64,000 nucleotides of DNA from Opitutia bacterium (GTDB lineage Bacteria > Verrucomicrobiota > Verrucomicrobiia > Opitutales > Opitutaceae): assembly GCA_947475065.1 (NCBI GenBank), contig CANJLB010000008.1:1-64000 (forward strand). The letters run 5' to 3'. Below are positions 23,799 to 32,607 of this stretch, in pieces. Every line of letters starts with the position of its first letter. Positions within the stretch are counted from its first letter, which is position 1. The notes beneath the pieces were generated by a model that saw only the letters and a list, made by a program, of their open reading frames with translations, searched no databases and was not told where the DNA came from. Position numbers and translations under genes: made by a program.

Positions 23799-24968
23799 TC
23801 ACAGATAAATTCCCCCGCCGAGCAGGCGCTCGCCATCGTAGAGGGCGAGGATCTGGCCGCTGGCGAGCGCGCGCTGCGGCTCGCTGAAGCGGATTAGCGC
23901 GGTGCCGATGACCTTGGTATCTGGGACAAACTCCAGTGCGACGCGCGGGTCCCGGTAGCGGACGCGCCCCTCCAACGCGCTCGGCCTGGTGACGGGCGAA
24001 ACGTTCCACTGGAGCGAATGCACGCGTGCCTCGCGTTGGAACAGTCCCGGCGCGTCGGGCGCGTCGAAGGCGACGAGGAGCGCGCGGTCGGCGGCGCGCT
24101 TACCGACGACGACGTAGGCGCGGCCGTCGGTGTTGGACGGGATGCCGATGCCCTTGCGCTGGCCGATTGTATAGAAATGCAGCCCGCGGTGTTCGCCCAG
24201 CACGCACCCGTCGCCGGCGCGCAGGATCGGGCCTGGATTGTCGGGTACGTATTGGCGGAGAAAGTCGCGCATTTTCACCTCGCCAATGAAGCAGATGCCC
24301 TGGCTGTCCTTTTTGCCGGCGTTCGGCAGGCCGGCCTCGCGAGCGAGCGCGCGCACCTGCGGCTTGGTGAGCTCGCCGAGCGGGAAGCGCGCGTCGGCGA
24401 GCTGTTCCTGCGAGAGCAGCGCGAGGAAGTAGGACTGATCCTTGTTTTTGTCGGCACCCTCCCAAAGTCCGAAAGTGCGGATTCCGGAGAGCGGAGCGGG
24501 GAGTGAACCGGACGCAGTCTCGGAATTTTTGATTCCACAATCCGCATTCGGTAATCCGCATTCGTCCGCCGCCACGCGGCGGGCATAATGTCCCGTCGCC
24601 ACGGCCGCGAAGCCGTGCTCCCGCGCCCACGCGCGGAACACGCCGAACTTGATCTCGCGGTTGCACATGACGTCGGGGTTGGGCGTGTGGCCGCGCGCGT
24701 AGCCGTCGAGCAGGTGCGCGACCACGCGCTCGCGGTAGTCGCGCATGAGGTTGACGACGTGGAACTCAAGCCCGAGCCGCTCGCCGACGGCGCGCGCGTC
24801 CGTGATGTCCTGCTCCCACGGGCATTCGCCCACGACACCGTCCTCGTTGATCCAATTCTTCATGTAGGCGCACATCACGTCGTGGCCGGCGCGCTGGAGG
24901 AGCAGCGCGGCGACGGCGCTGTCCACCCCGCCGGACAGGGCGACAAGAATTTTTTCGCGCGCGGGCAT
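23799..24968 (-). CDS. mnmA: tRNA-specific 2-thiouridylase MnmA
   Basis: MnmA puts the 2-thio group on U34 of tRNA-Lys, -Glu and -Gln, using a persulfide relay and ATP. This 389-aa protein has the PP-loop [14 protein letters not shown] (residues 11-24), catalytic Cys102 ([12 protein letters not shown]), [17 protein letters not shown], second catalytic Cys226 ([17 protein letters not shown]) and the beta-barrel end with [15 protein letters not shown]. Between HYARR (residue 131) and [10 protein letters not shown] (171) there is a stretch of about 40 residues, some 25 longer than usual, translated from a dispersed intergenic repeat. A tRNA-Lys(TTT) substrate gene is in this window at 15.5 kb. 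It is convergent with the CotH gene, 19 bp apart. Confidence 0.95.
   Translation of the reverse strand: MPAREKILVALSGGVDSAVAALLLQRAGHDVMCAYMKNWINEDGVVGECPWEQDITDARAVGERLGLEFHVVNLMRDYRERVVAHLLDGYARGHTPNPDVMCNREIKFGVFRAWAREHGFAAVATGHYARRVAADECGLPNADCGIKNSETASGSLPAPLSGIRTFGLWEGADKNKDQSYFLALLSQEQLADARFPLGELTKPQVRALAREAGLPNAGKKDSQGICFIGEVKMRDFLRQYVPDNPGPILRAGDGCVLGEHRGLHFYTIGQRKGIGIPSNTDGRAYVVVGKRAADRALLVAFDAPDAPGLFQREARVHSLQWNVSPVTRPSALEGRVRYRDPRVALEFVPDTKVIGTALIRFSEPQRALASGQILALYDGERLLGGGIYL
24475..24565. repeat. Dispersed repeat inserted in frame within mnmA
   Basis: On the coding strand the segment reads GAATGCGGATTACCGAATGC then GGATTGTGGAATCAAAAATTCC, near-repeats of GAATGCGGATT. The same word family occurs at 57.83-57.87 kb (CCGCATTCCGCACTCCGC, then AATCCACATTCCACC) and 53.98 kb. 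It encodes about residues 133-168 of MnmA ([13 protein letters not shown]...), which have no counterpart in typical MnmA proteins. The insertion keeps the frame. Confidence 0.6.
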
Positions 24969-25059
24969 TGGGCCACGGCACGGCGCGGCGTGGGAAAAGT
25001 CAACGGATCGTCACACCTGCGGCTTGCCTCCGCCTGTCGCCGGCCGCAGGATGGCCGCG

Positions 25060-26091
25060 ATGACCCCCCGCATCCTCCCCCTCCTCCTCGGCTGGCTGCT
25101 TGCCGGCCCCGCCCTCGTATTCGGCCAGGCGGCCGCCGCCCCAGCAGCCCCTGCCGCCGCGCCGGCCCGGCCCACGCGGCCCATCCCGGCGGTCGAGCAC
25201 GTGTTCATCATCAGCATTGACGGCCTGCGGCCCGACAAGCTGCTCCAGGCCGACGCGCCCGCGATGCGTGCCATGCTCAAGGCCGGCGCCTACACCATGT
25301 GGGCGCGCACCACAGCAATGGCCATCACGCTGCCTTCGCATACCAGCATGGTCACCGGGGTCGCGCCGGGAAAGCACGGCATCTATTGGAACGAGGATCT
25401 CCCCCTCAGCAAACCCGTCTGGCCCGACCGGCCCACCGTCATGGAGCTGGCCACGCGCGCCGGCTACTCGACCGCGATGGTCGCCGGGAAATCCAAGTTC
25501 GCCACGCTCAACAAGCCCGGCACCATCGGCCAGGTGTGGGTGCCGGCCGGCACCAACTCCAAGGACGACAACGACACGGTGGTCGCCCACACGGTGACAA
25601 TCATTGAAGAGAGCAAGCCCGCGCTCATGTTCATCCATTTCCCCGAGACCGACACCGTCGGCCATGACAAGGGCTGGGGCTCGCCCGAATACCTCGCCAT
25701 GGTGGAGAAAAGCGACCGCCAGCTCGCGACCATCCTCGCCGCGATGGAGCGTGCCGGCATCCGGCAGTCGTCCGTCATCATCGTCAGCGCCGACCACGGC
25801 GGCCAGGGCAAGGGGCATGGCCCCGAGGACGAGCGCAGCCGCAACATTCCCTGGCTCATCACCGGCCCCGGCGTGCGCGCCGGCTACGATCTCACCAGCC
25901 AGGCCGACCTGAACATCCGCACCGAGGACACCGCCGCGACGGCGATGTGGCTGCTCGGGCTGAACCTCCCCGGCGACCTTGACGGCAAGCTGGTGAACGC
26001 GGCGTTTGTCGCCGGCACGCCCGCGCCCGCGCGTGGTGCCCGCCGTGGCGCCGCGGCCGCCGGACCGGCGGCTCCGGCCGACGCGAACTGA
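25060..26091 (+). CDS. Exported alkaline-phosphatase-superfamily phosphodiesterase (NPP-like)
   Basis: This 343-aa protein has a signal peptide (ILPLLLGWLLAGPALVFGQA) and the metal-hydrolase core of nucleotide pyrophosphatase/phosphodiesterases. Seen are metal ligands in VFIISIDGLRPD, the nucleophile Thr in AMAITLPSHTSMVTGVAPGK, FPETDTVGHDKGW, SADHGGQGKGHG, and a C-terminal EDTAATAMWLLGL. It ends in an Ala/Pro/Arg-rich tail of about 35 residues. Two zinc ions would hydrolyse phosphodiesters or nucleotides in the periplasm. The ATG at 25060 is chosen because AGGATGG precedes it by 6 bases; ATG 25051 is possible. It is divergent from mnmA by 91 bp. Confidence 0.88.
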   Translation: MTPRILPLLLGWLLAGPALVFGQAAAAPAAPAAAPARPTRPIPAVEHVFIISIDGLRPDKLLQADAPAMRAMLKAGAYTMWARTTAMAITLPSHTSMVTGVAPGKHGIYWNEDLPLSKPVWPDRPTVMELATRAGYSTAMVAGKSKFATLNKPGTIGQVWVPAGTNSKDDNDTVVAHTVTIIEESKPALMFIHFPETDTVGHDKGWGSPEYLAMVEKSDRQLATILAAMERAGIRQSSVIIVSADHGGQGKGHGPEDERSRNIPWLITGPGVRAGYDLTSQADLNIRTEDTAATAMWLLGLNLPGDLDGKLVNAAFVAGTPAPARGARRGAAAAGPAAPADAN

Positions 26092-26171
26092 AACATCGGC
26101 ACGGGGAATTTTTTCCGCCGGCTAATTGGCGCTTGTCCCCGCCGCGGCGCGGCGGATGCTCTGCGCCTTTC

Positions 26172-28613
26172 ATGACACACCGTGAAAGAAAAATCGTCCG
26201 CGCCTGGCTCGAGTCGCCCTCCGAGGGCGTCGTCGAGCTGGCACATGACTGGCGCGCGCGGCATGCGCCGCCGTTGGTGCTCGACGGCAGCGCGTTCGCC
26301 TCGCTCTGGCCGGTGGCCGAGCAGGTGTTTGGCGGCGCGAGCGGCTATTTTGTCAACCGGCAGGGCGAGATCGTGTTTTTCCTGCGGCGTGCCGGCCGGC
26401 CGGACTTGGCGGAGGCGATGCTCTACCTCGCTGGTGACTTCAATGGCTGGCAGGAGGCGGTGGGCCGCGCCGAGTGGGCGCTGCGGCCCGCCACGCTCGA
26501 CGGCGAGGAGGTGCTGCTCTGGTCGGGCGAGGCGGCGCGCTTCTTCTCCGAGCCGCCGCTGCGCTTCAAGTTCGTGACGGGCGACCACCGCTGGCTGCCC
26601 GTGCCGGCCGACGCGCCCAATCTGGTGCGAGATGAGACGGGCAACGCGAACCACGTCATTGATCCCGCGCGCACGGGGCGGCACCTGTTTGCGTTCACCG
26701 TCGCGGAGCCTCTGGACCTGTCGGTCGCGCGTACCGTCCGTTGGGCGGGTGGGCAGGACTTCGCCGGGGCGCCGCTGATGCCGGGGGAATTTTTCTGGCA
26801 GCTCGGCACCGACCTGCCGCTCGGCGCGGTCGTGGGCGGCGGCGAGACAGTGTTCCGCCTCTTTGCGCCGCGCGCCTCAGGCGTCGAGCTGTGCGTGTGC
26901 GCTGGCCAGGAGGCGCAGGACCGTCCGCACCGCCACGCGCTCGCGCGCCGCGCTGACGCGCATGGCACGGCCGGCGTCTGGGAGCTGACCCTGGCGCAAA
27001 ATCTTCACGGCCAGTTTTACTGGTATCATGTGGACGGGCCGCGCGATGCCTTCGGGGCGTATGCCCCCGAACAGCGAGTGCTCGACCCGTGGGCGCTGGC
27101 GACTGCGGGCCACGCCGGCCCCGGTATTGTGCTCGACCGCGCGTGGGTGGGGGAGGGCGACCGGCATTTCGTCACGCCCGCGTGGCAGGATCTGGTGATC
27201 GCCGAGGCCCATGTGCGCGACCTCACAGCGCTCGCGCCTATTGCGCTCACGGCGGAGGAGCGGCGCGGGTTTTCCGGCCTGCGCCAGTGGGTGGACAGCC
27301 CCGGTTTTTATTTGCACCGCCTCGGGGTGAACTGCGTCGAGCTCCAGCCCGTGCAGGAGAACGACGCCGTGTCACCCGGCGAATACCACTGGGGCTACAT
27401 GACGACGAACTTCTTTGCCCCCGCCAGCACCTACGCGGCCGATCCGGCGCGCGCGTCGGGCGTGCGCGAACTGCAGGCGCTCGTGGCGGCGTTTCACCGG
27501 CGGGGGATGGCGGTGCTGCTTGATGTGGTGTTCAACCATGTCGGCGTCCCCGCGCACCTGATGTTCGTGGACAAGCTCTACTACTTCGAGCAGGACGCCG
27601 CCGGCCGGCTCGCCAACTGGAGTGGCTGCGGCAACGATCTCCGGGCGCGCGCGGCGATGGCCCGGCGGCTCATCATCGAGAGCTGCACGCACTTCCTTGA
27701 GGCCTACGGGGTGGACGGCTTCCGCTTCGACCTCGCCGACCTGCTCGGCGCGGACGTGCTGCGCGAGGTCGAGGCCGCGCTCAAGCGCGTGAAGCCCGGA
27801 GTCATTCTCATCGCCGAGCCCTGGAGCTTTCGCGGCCATATCGCCGGTGAGCTGCGCGACACAGGCTGGGCCTCGTGGAACGACGGCTACCGAAATTTCC
27901 TGCGCGACTATGTGCGTGGCGGCAGCACGCGCGCGAGCCTAGAGTATTTCCTGAAGGGCTCGCCGTGGTATTACGCGAAATGGCCGGCGCAGACGGTCAA
28001 CTATACCGAATCGCACGACGACCGCACATGGCTCGATGTGATCACCGACAACCCCGGCTGCAACGGGGAGCACCCCGCGCCCGCCGACCGCCAGCGCACG
28101 CACCTGATGGCGGCGGTGCTGTTCATGTCCATTGGCATCCCGCTGCTCGCCGCCGGACAGGATTTTCTCCGCTCGAAGCAGGGGGTGAACAACACGTGGA
28201 GGCGGGGCGACCTCAACGCGCTCGACTACCGCCGCCTCGCGCGTTTTCCCGGCACGCACGCCTACTTTGCCGACTGGATCGCGTTCCGTCGTTCGGAGAC
28301 CGGCCGTCTGCTGCGCCATTACGTGCGGGCAAGCGAGGGCTTCTTCCGTTTTTTCTGGGCGCGCGAGTCGGCCGCCGTCGCGGTGGTTTATAATGCCGAC
28401 CGCAGCCAGGGCTCCATGCGGCTGCTCTTTGCCATCAATCCGACGACGCACGACGAGCAGATCCCCGTCGGTGCCGTGACGCCGGCGGCATGGCGGCAGC
28501 TCGCCGACCACGAGCATTTCTTCAACGCAGGCCGCACCGCCGCCGGCGAGCCGGTGGAGCCAGAGCTGTTCCTTCCTGCGTTCGGCTGCGGCCTGTGGGT
28601 GTGCGAAGAATGA
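26172..28613 (+). CDS. GH13 alpha-amylase-family enzyme, pullulanase/debranching-like
   Basis: This 813-aa protein has an N-terminal region with a CBM48/carbohydrate-binding fold (MLYLAGDFNGWQEAVGRAEW at about 80-100), then a second FRLFAPRASGVELCVC CBM48 module (about 220-235). The (beta/alpha)8 barrel of family GH13 shows conserved region I LLDVVFNHVG (about 451), II GVDGFRFDLADLLG with nucleophile Asp (about 515-528), III ILIAEPW with the acid Glu (about 546) and IV YTESHDDRT (about 610). NPG...YHWGYMTTNFFAPASTYA matches pullulanase/isoamylase enzymes more than branching enzymes. No signal peptide is seen, so it is probably cytoplasmic, acting on glycogen or imported maltodextrins. The ATG at 26172 gives MTHRERKIVRAWL. 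No other glycogen gene is next to it. Confidence 0.85.
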   Translation: MTHRERKIVRAWLESPSEGVVELAHDWRARHAPPLVLDGSAFASLWPVAEQVFGGASGYFVNRQGEIVFFLRRAGRPDLAEAMLYLAGDFNGWQEAVGRAEWALRPATLDGEEVLLWSGEAARFFSEPPLRFKFVTGDHRWLPVPADAPNLVRDETGNANHVIDPARTGRHLFAFTVAEPLDLSVARTVRWAGGQDFAGAPLMPGEFFWQLGTDLPLGAVVGGGETVFRLFAPRASGVELCVCAGQEAQDRPHRHALARRADAHGTAGVWELTLAQNLHGQFYWYHVDGPRDAFGAYAPEQRVLDPWALATAGHAGPGIVLDRAWVGEGDRHFVTPAWQDLVIAEAHVRDLTALAPIALTAEERRGFSGLRQWVDSPGFYLHRLGVNCVELQPVQENDAVSPGEYHWGYMTTNFFAPASTYAADPARASGVRELQALVAAFHRRGMAVLLDVVFNHVGVPAHLMFVDKLYYFEQDAAGRLANWSGCGNDLRARAAMARRLIIESCTHFLEAYGVDGFRFDLADLLGADVLREVEAALKRVKPGVILIAEPWSFRGHIAGELRDTGWASWNDGYRNFLRDYVRGGSTRASLEYFLKGSPWYYAKWPAQTVNYTESHDDRTWLDVITDNPGCNGEHPAPADRQRTHLMAAVLFMSIGIPLLAAGQDFLRSKQGVNNTWRRGDLNALDYRRLARFPGTHAYFADWIAFRRSETGRLLRHYVRASEGFFRFFWARESAAVAVVYNADRSQGSMRLLFAINPTTHDEQIPVGAVTPAAWRQLADHEHFFNAGRTAAGEPVEPELFLPAFGCGLWVCEE

Positions 28614-28885
28614 CCGGCCGCATGGTCCGGTGAATTTTTCCTGCTCGAATGCCGCTTGATGGCCTCGTGGCGAAAGCTTGGGTGCGACAGAATGGACGAA
28701 GCCATGCGACACGGGTCATCACAATCTGGCCGGGCTGATTTCGGCCCACTGGCCCGGCAAAAGGATCACAATTTGAAGGCGGTTGGTGAGACTGCGCTCA
28801 AAGGAATGCCGAAAAACTCCGCTTGCGTTGTGCGCTGGCCGCGTTTTGTTAGCGCTGCATTTTTGCAACATCATCCTTTCTGCCT

Positions 28886-30097
28886 GTGCCAGACACTCCC
28901 ATCCTTTCTTCCCGCCTTGTCGCCAAGCTCCGCCGCACCGCCGTCGCGCTTGTCCACTGGTTCGACGCCGACTATGCGCCCGGCGGTGCCGAAAAGATCC
29001 GCGCCGCGCCCGACAAAGTGGACTGGGTGCGCTGCATCCCGTTCATCATTTTGCACACTGGTTGCCTCGGCGTCATCTGGACAGGCACGAGCCGCTTCGC
29101 CATCGGGTTTGCAGTGGCGTTTTATTTTGTGCGGATGTTTGCCGTGACCGGCATCTACCACCGCTATTTTTCGCACAAGACCTACAACACGTCACGCGTG
29201 GGCCAGTTTCTGCTCGCACTCTGGGGCGGCACCGCCGTGCAGCGCGGCGCGCTATGGTGGGCCTACCACCACCGCCACCACCACCAGCATTCCGACGACG
29301 AGCAGGACGCCCACTCGCCACACGTCCATGGTTTTTGGTGGTCACACATCGGCTGGATCACAAGCCGGCGCAACTTCCCGACCGACTACTCCAAGGTGCG
29401 CGACCTCGCCAAGTTTCCCGAGCTGGTGCTGCTAAACCGCTTTGACACCGTGGTGCCCATCCTCACCGGCTTTGCCGTGTGGGGCCTCGGCTGGTTGCTC
29501 GAGATTTACGCGCCGCAGCTCGGCGTCACGAAGTGGCAGCTGCTTTGGTGGGGCTTTTTTGTGAGCACGACCGCGCTCTTCCATGGCACATCGTGCATCA
29601 ACTCGATGGCCCACCTAATGGGCCGCCGCCGTTTCCAGACCGGCGACGACTCGCGCAACAGCCTGATCCTCGCCCTCATCACCCTTGGCGAAGGCTGGCA
29701 TAACAACCATCACCGCTACATGAGCAGCACGCGCAACGGATTTTATTGGTGGGAAATTGACCCGACCTACTACGGCCTGAAGCTGCTCTCGTGGACCGGT
29801 CTTGTCTGGGGCCTCAAGCCCGTGCCGCAGACGATTCTCGACGAGGGCCAGCGCGCGGAACATGCCGCCAGCATCGCCGCCGCCCAGCGCGCCGCGCATG
29901 CTCACAGCGACTTCTCGTATGCGACGTTGAGAAAGGTCGTACCCACCGCCGCGGCCCTCGCCGTAGCCACCGCGACCGCCGCGCAGGCCGCCACCCCGAG
30001 AAGGGCCGACGAAAACGCCATCCACACGGACGTGACCGAACTCGCCCACGAGCTGGCGGCGAAACAGACGCCACCGTCGGCGCCTCCGTCCGCCTAG
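28886..30097 (+). CDS. Acyl-CoA / acyl-lipid delta-9-type fatty acid desaturase
   Basis: This 403-aa membrane di-iron desaturase has the three histidine boxes HRYFSH (about residue 92), HHRHHH (127-132) and HNNHH (272-276), with hydrophobic segments FIILHTGCLGVIW and FAIGFAVAFYFVRMFAVTGI between them. It introduces a cis double bond in saturated acyl chains with O2. A C-terminal extension of about 80 residues (from HAASIAAAQRAAHAHSDFSY) has an Ala-rich hydrophobic stretch VVPTAAALAVATATAAQAA. The start is GTG 28886. It opens a block of lipid-modifying genes: its product (an unsaturated chain) is the substrate class of the downstream CFA-type methyltransferase. The gap to the FAD gene is 101 bp. 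Confidence 0.92.
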   Translation: MPDTPILSSRLVAKLRRTAVALVHWFDADYAPGGAEKIRAAPDKVDWVRCIPFIILHTGCLGVIWTGTSRFAIGFAVAFYFVRMFAVTGIYHRYFSHKTYNTSRVGQFLLALWGGTAVQRGALWWAYHHRHHHQHSDDEQDAHSPHVHGFWWSHIGWITSRRNFPTDYSKVRDLAKFPELVLLNRFDTVVPILTGFAVWGLGWLLEIYAPQLGVTKWQLLWWGFFVSTTALFHGTSCINSMAHLMGRRRFQTGDDSRNSLILALITLGEGWHNNHHRYMSSTRNGFYWWEIDPTYYGLKLLSWTGLVWGLKPVPQTILDEGQRAEHAASIAAAQRAAHAHSDFSYATLRKVVPTAAALAVATATAAQAATPRRADENAIHTDVTELAHELAAKQTPPSAPPSA

Positions 30098-30198
30098 GCG
30101 GGGTTGCCGGCCAGCGTGAGCCGGACCCTCAGTTTGGAGGCGGCACCGCCGCCCCGCGTGAGCCGGGAGCAGCTGAAATCTGAGCTTCAAAAACAAAC

Positions 30199-31506
30199 AT
30201 GGATCGCGTGGCCATCATCGGCACTGGCATCGCAGGTCTTGGCTGCGCGCATTTTCTCCAGCGCGACTTTGACCTCACCCTCTTCGGGCAGGACGCCCAC
30301 ATTGGCGGCCACACCCATACCGTGACCGTCTCGGAACCGGGCACGGGCCGCGTGCTGCCGGTTGACACCGGCTTCATGGTTTTCAACCACGTCACCTATC
30401 CGCTGCTCACGCGCCTTTTCGCCGAGCTGCGCGTGCCGGTGAAGTGCGCCCCGATGTCCTTCAGCGTCCGGCACGCCGACAGCGGACTTGAGTTTTGCGG
30501 CTCATCGGTCAACCACCTCTTCGCCCAGCGCCAAAATCTCTTCCGCCCGCGCTTCTGGCGGATGCTGGCCGCCATCGCCCGCTTTAATCGCGAGGCCGTC
30601 GCCGCGCTCGACGACCCCGCCGTGCAGTGCGAAACCCTCGGTGCCTACGTCCGCCGCCGTGCCTACGGCGAAGATTTTTTCCATCTTTATCTCGTCCCCA
30701 TGAGCTCAGCCGTCTGGAGCACCCCCCCGGGGCTGATGCTGGAGTTTCCCGCCACGACGCTGCTGCGTTTCTTTCACAACCACGGGTTTCTCGGACTCAA
30801 CACCCAGCACCAGTGGTGGACGGTGGACGGCGGTGCCAAAACCTACGTCGAGAAACTCACCGCACCCTTCCGCGACCGTCTCCGCCCCGGCCTCGCCGTC
30901 ACGCGCGTCGCCCGTGCACCCGGCCGCCGCGTCACAGTGACGACTGCCGACGGTGCGACGCACGCGTTCGACCGCGTCATTCTCGCCTGCCATGCCGACC
31001 AGTCGCTGCGCCTGCTGGCCGACCCCACGCCTGACGAGAGCCGTCTCCTGCGCGAATTCCGCTACCAGCCCAATATCGCCACGCTCCATACCGACGCCAC
31101 CGTGATGCCCCGCTCACGTCTCGCCTGGTCGAGCTGGAACTACGAGGTCGCACATGCCAGCGGTCCGGAGGCCCCGCCCGCCGGCTCGACCGGCGGGATC
31201 TCCGCCGCCACTCACTACTGGATGAACTCGCTCCAGGGTGTGAGCGACCGCGAAAATTATTTTGTCACCATCGGCCGTTCCGAAAACATCGCGCCGGGGA
31301 AGATTCTCCGCCGCATGGCTACCGAGCACCCGCTTTTCAGCCTCGGCGCGGTGCTGGCGCAGGCTGAAATCCCCGCGCTTAACGCCACCGCGGCCGGCAC
31401 GACGGAGACATATTTCTCCGGCGCATGGCAGCGCTACGGTTTCCACGAAGACGGCCTGTTCAGCGCCCATCGCCTCGCCGGGCTGCTTCTCGGCCGCGAG
31501 CCGTAG
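30199..31506 (+). CDS. FAD-dependent oxidoreductase of the CFA-associated amine-oxidase type
   Basis: This 435-aa protein has an N-terminal Rossmann FAD-binding fingerprint (VAIIGTGIAGLGCAHFLQRD) and the segment GGHTHTVTV. Also present are VDTGFMVFNHVTYPLLTRLF, YLVPMSSAVWSTPPGLMLEF and a C-terminal FAD loop TYFSGAWQRYGFHEDGLFSA. This subfamily lies next to, or in plants is fused to, cyclopropane-fatty-acid-synthase domains; the N-terminal oxidase-like domain of plant CPA synthases is related. The chemical step is not established. A DUF1365 gene and a CFA-type methyltransferase follow directly, so it probably acts on a (modified) unsaturated phospholipid acyl chain. Confidence 0.85.
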   Translation: MDRVAIIGTGIAGLGCAHFLQRDFDLTLFGQDAHIGGHTHTVTVSEPGTGRVLPVDTGFMVFNHVTYPLLTRLFAELRVPVKCAPMSFSVRHADSGLEFCGSSVNHLFAQRQNLFRPRFWRMLAAIARFNREAVAALDDPAVQCETLGAYVRRRAYGEDFFHLYLVPMSSAVWSTPPGLMLEFPATTLLRFFHNHGFLGLNTQHQWWTVDGGAKTYVEKLTAPFRDRLRPGLAVTRVARAPGRRVTVTTADGATHAFDRVILACHADQSLRLLADPTPDESRLLREFRYQPNIATLHTDATVMPRSRLAWSSWNYEVAHASGPEAPPAGSTGGISAATHYWMNSLQGVSDRENYFVTIGRSENIAPGKILRRMATEHPLFSLGAVLAQAEIPALNATAAGTTETYFSGAWQRYGFHEDGLFSAHRLAGLLLGREP

Positions 31507-31632
31507 TCCGGCTGGGCGCCTGCCTTGGTGTCATCTTGCCGGGAATAAACCGTTCTTCCGGAGTTCTTACACTCCGTCGGGTCTCCCGCCTTCGGCTTGC
31601 CCCCCGCCAAAATATCTCCCACCCTCCTCGCT

Positions 31633-32607
31633 GTGCCGCCGTTACGTTCCCGCCTTTACCAATGCCATGTGATGCACCGGCGTTTCGCGCCCAAGGCGCA
31701 CGGGTTCCGTTATGGCATGTTTCTCTTTGCGCTCGATCTCGACGAGCTCGACGTACTCGACCAACATCTGCGGCTGTTTTCCGTTGGCCGGGCCAATCTC
31801 TACTCGTTTCACGACAGCGACTACCTTCCTGTCGACGGCACTCCGCATAACCCCGGCACGGCCGCGCGGCCCGCCGCCGGCGGAAAATTCGAAGGCCAAA
31901 GCCTTAAATCCCGCGTCGTCGCCCTCCTGTCGCAGCATGGCGTGGATATTGCCGGCGGGCGTGTCGAACTTGTCACGCTGCCTCGCGTGGCCGGCTTTCT
32001 GTTCAACCCGGTTTCGTTTTATTTTTGCTACGACCGCACCGGCAAGTGTGTGTCCGCCGTGCCGGAGGTGACCAACACTTTCCGGGAAATGAAGCCATTT
32101 GTCCTCGGGCCGGAGTGCCGGCAAGCGGCCACCGGCAGCTTGCCACCGGCAGCCGATGGCGAATCCGGCGCTCCCTTCCGCCTCCGGGTACCGAAGTATT
32201 TTTATGTCTCCCCGTTTTCCGATGTGGACGTGGCCTTCGACTTCACGCTGCGTCCGCCTGGCGGGCGGCTGGCCATACAGATTGACGATTACGCCGGGGC
32301 CGGGCGCACGCTCACCAGCACGCTCACGGGCCGCGTCCGCCCGCTCACGGACGCCGCGCTGTTCGCGCTCACGCTGCGGCATCCGCTCGTCCCGCTCCGC
32401 ACACTCTCGCTGATCCATTGGCACGCGCTGCGGCTGTGGCTGAAACGGGTTCCGTGGTTTGCCAAGGCCGCCCGAGCCGCCGACCAGCGTGACCTCTGGC
32501 GGCCCCACGCTTCGCTCACCGCCGCCCACCCGCCGCCACTTGGCTACGCGGTGAACCCCGCAGCCACCACCTCGGGTCCGCTCGCGCGCCACTCCAACGT
32601 CCTATGA
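31633..32607 (+). CDS. DUF1365 protein
   Basis: The product is 324 aa from GTG 31633, with PPLRSRLYQCHVMHRRFAPK, then AHGFRYGMFLFALDLDELDV, the usual DUF1365 opening ('s.ly.G.v.H.R..P..H.F.Y..f...lDlde'). Other family segments are VELVTLPRVAGFLFNPVSFY, FCYD and KYFYVSPFSDVDVAFDFTL. A TTG at 31597 would extend it by 12 residues. DUF1365 genes sit between the FAD oxidoreductase and CFA-synthase genes in many bacteria, and in alphaproteobacteria they belong to singlet-oxygen-responsive clusters. The biochemical role is undefined. It overlaps the next gene by ATGA (32604-32607). Confidence 0.9.
   Translation: MPPLRSRLYQCHVMHRRFAPKAHGFRYGMFLFALDLDELDVLDQHLRLFSVGRANLYSFHDSDYLPVDGTPHNPGTAARPAAGGKFEGQSLKSRVVALLSQHGVDIAGGRVELVTLPRVAGFLFNPVSFYFCYDRTGKCVSAVPEVTNTFREMKPFVLGPECRQAATGSLPPAADGESGAPFRLRVPKYFYVSPFSDVDVAFDFTLRPPGGRLAIQIDDYAGAGRTLTSTLTGRVRPLTDAALFALTLRHPLVPLRTLSLIHWHALRLWLKRVPWFAKAARAADQRDLWRPHASLTAAHPPPLGYAVNPAATTSGPLARHSNVL

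Noticed and set aside
28656-28880. Short plus-strand ORF between the GH13 and desaturase genes
   Set aside because: It lacks motifs and merges into another frame of the desaturase gene; a weak ACCGG/CCGGT hairpin after the GH13 stop is also too short to call a terminator.
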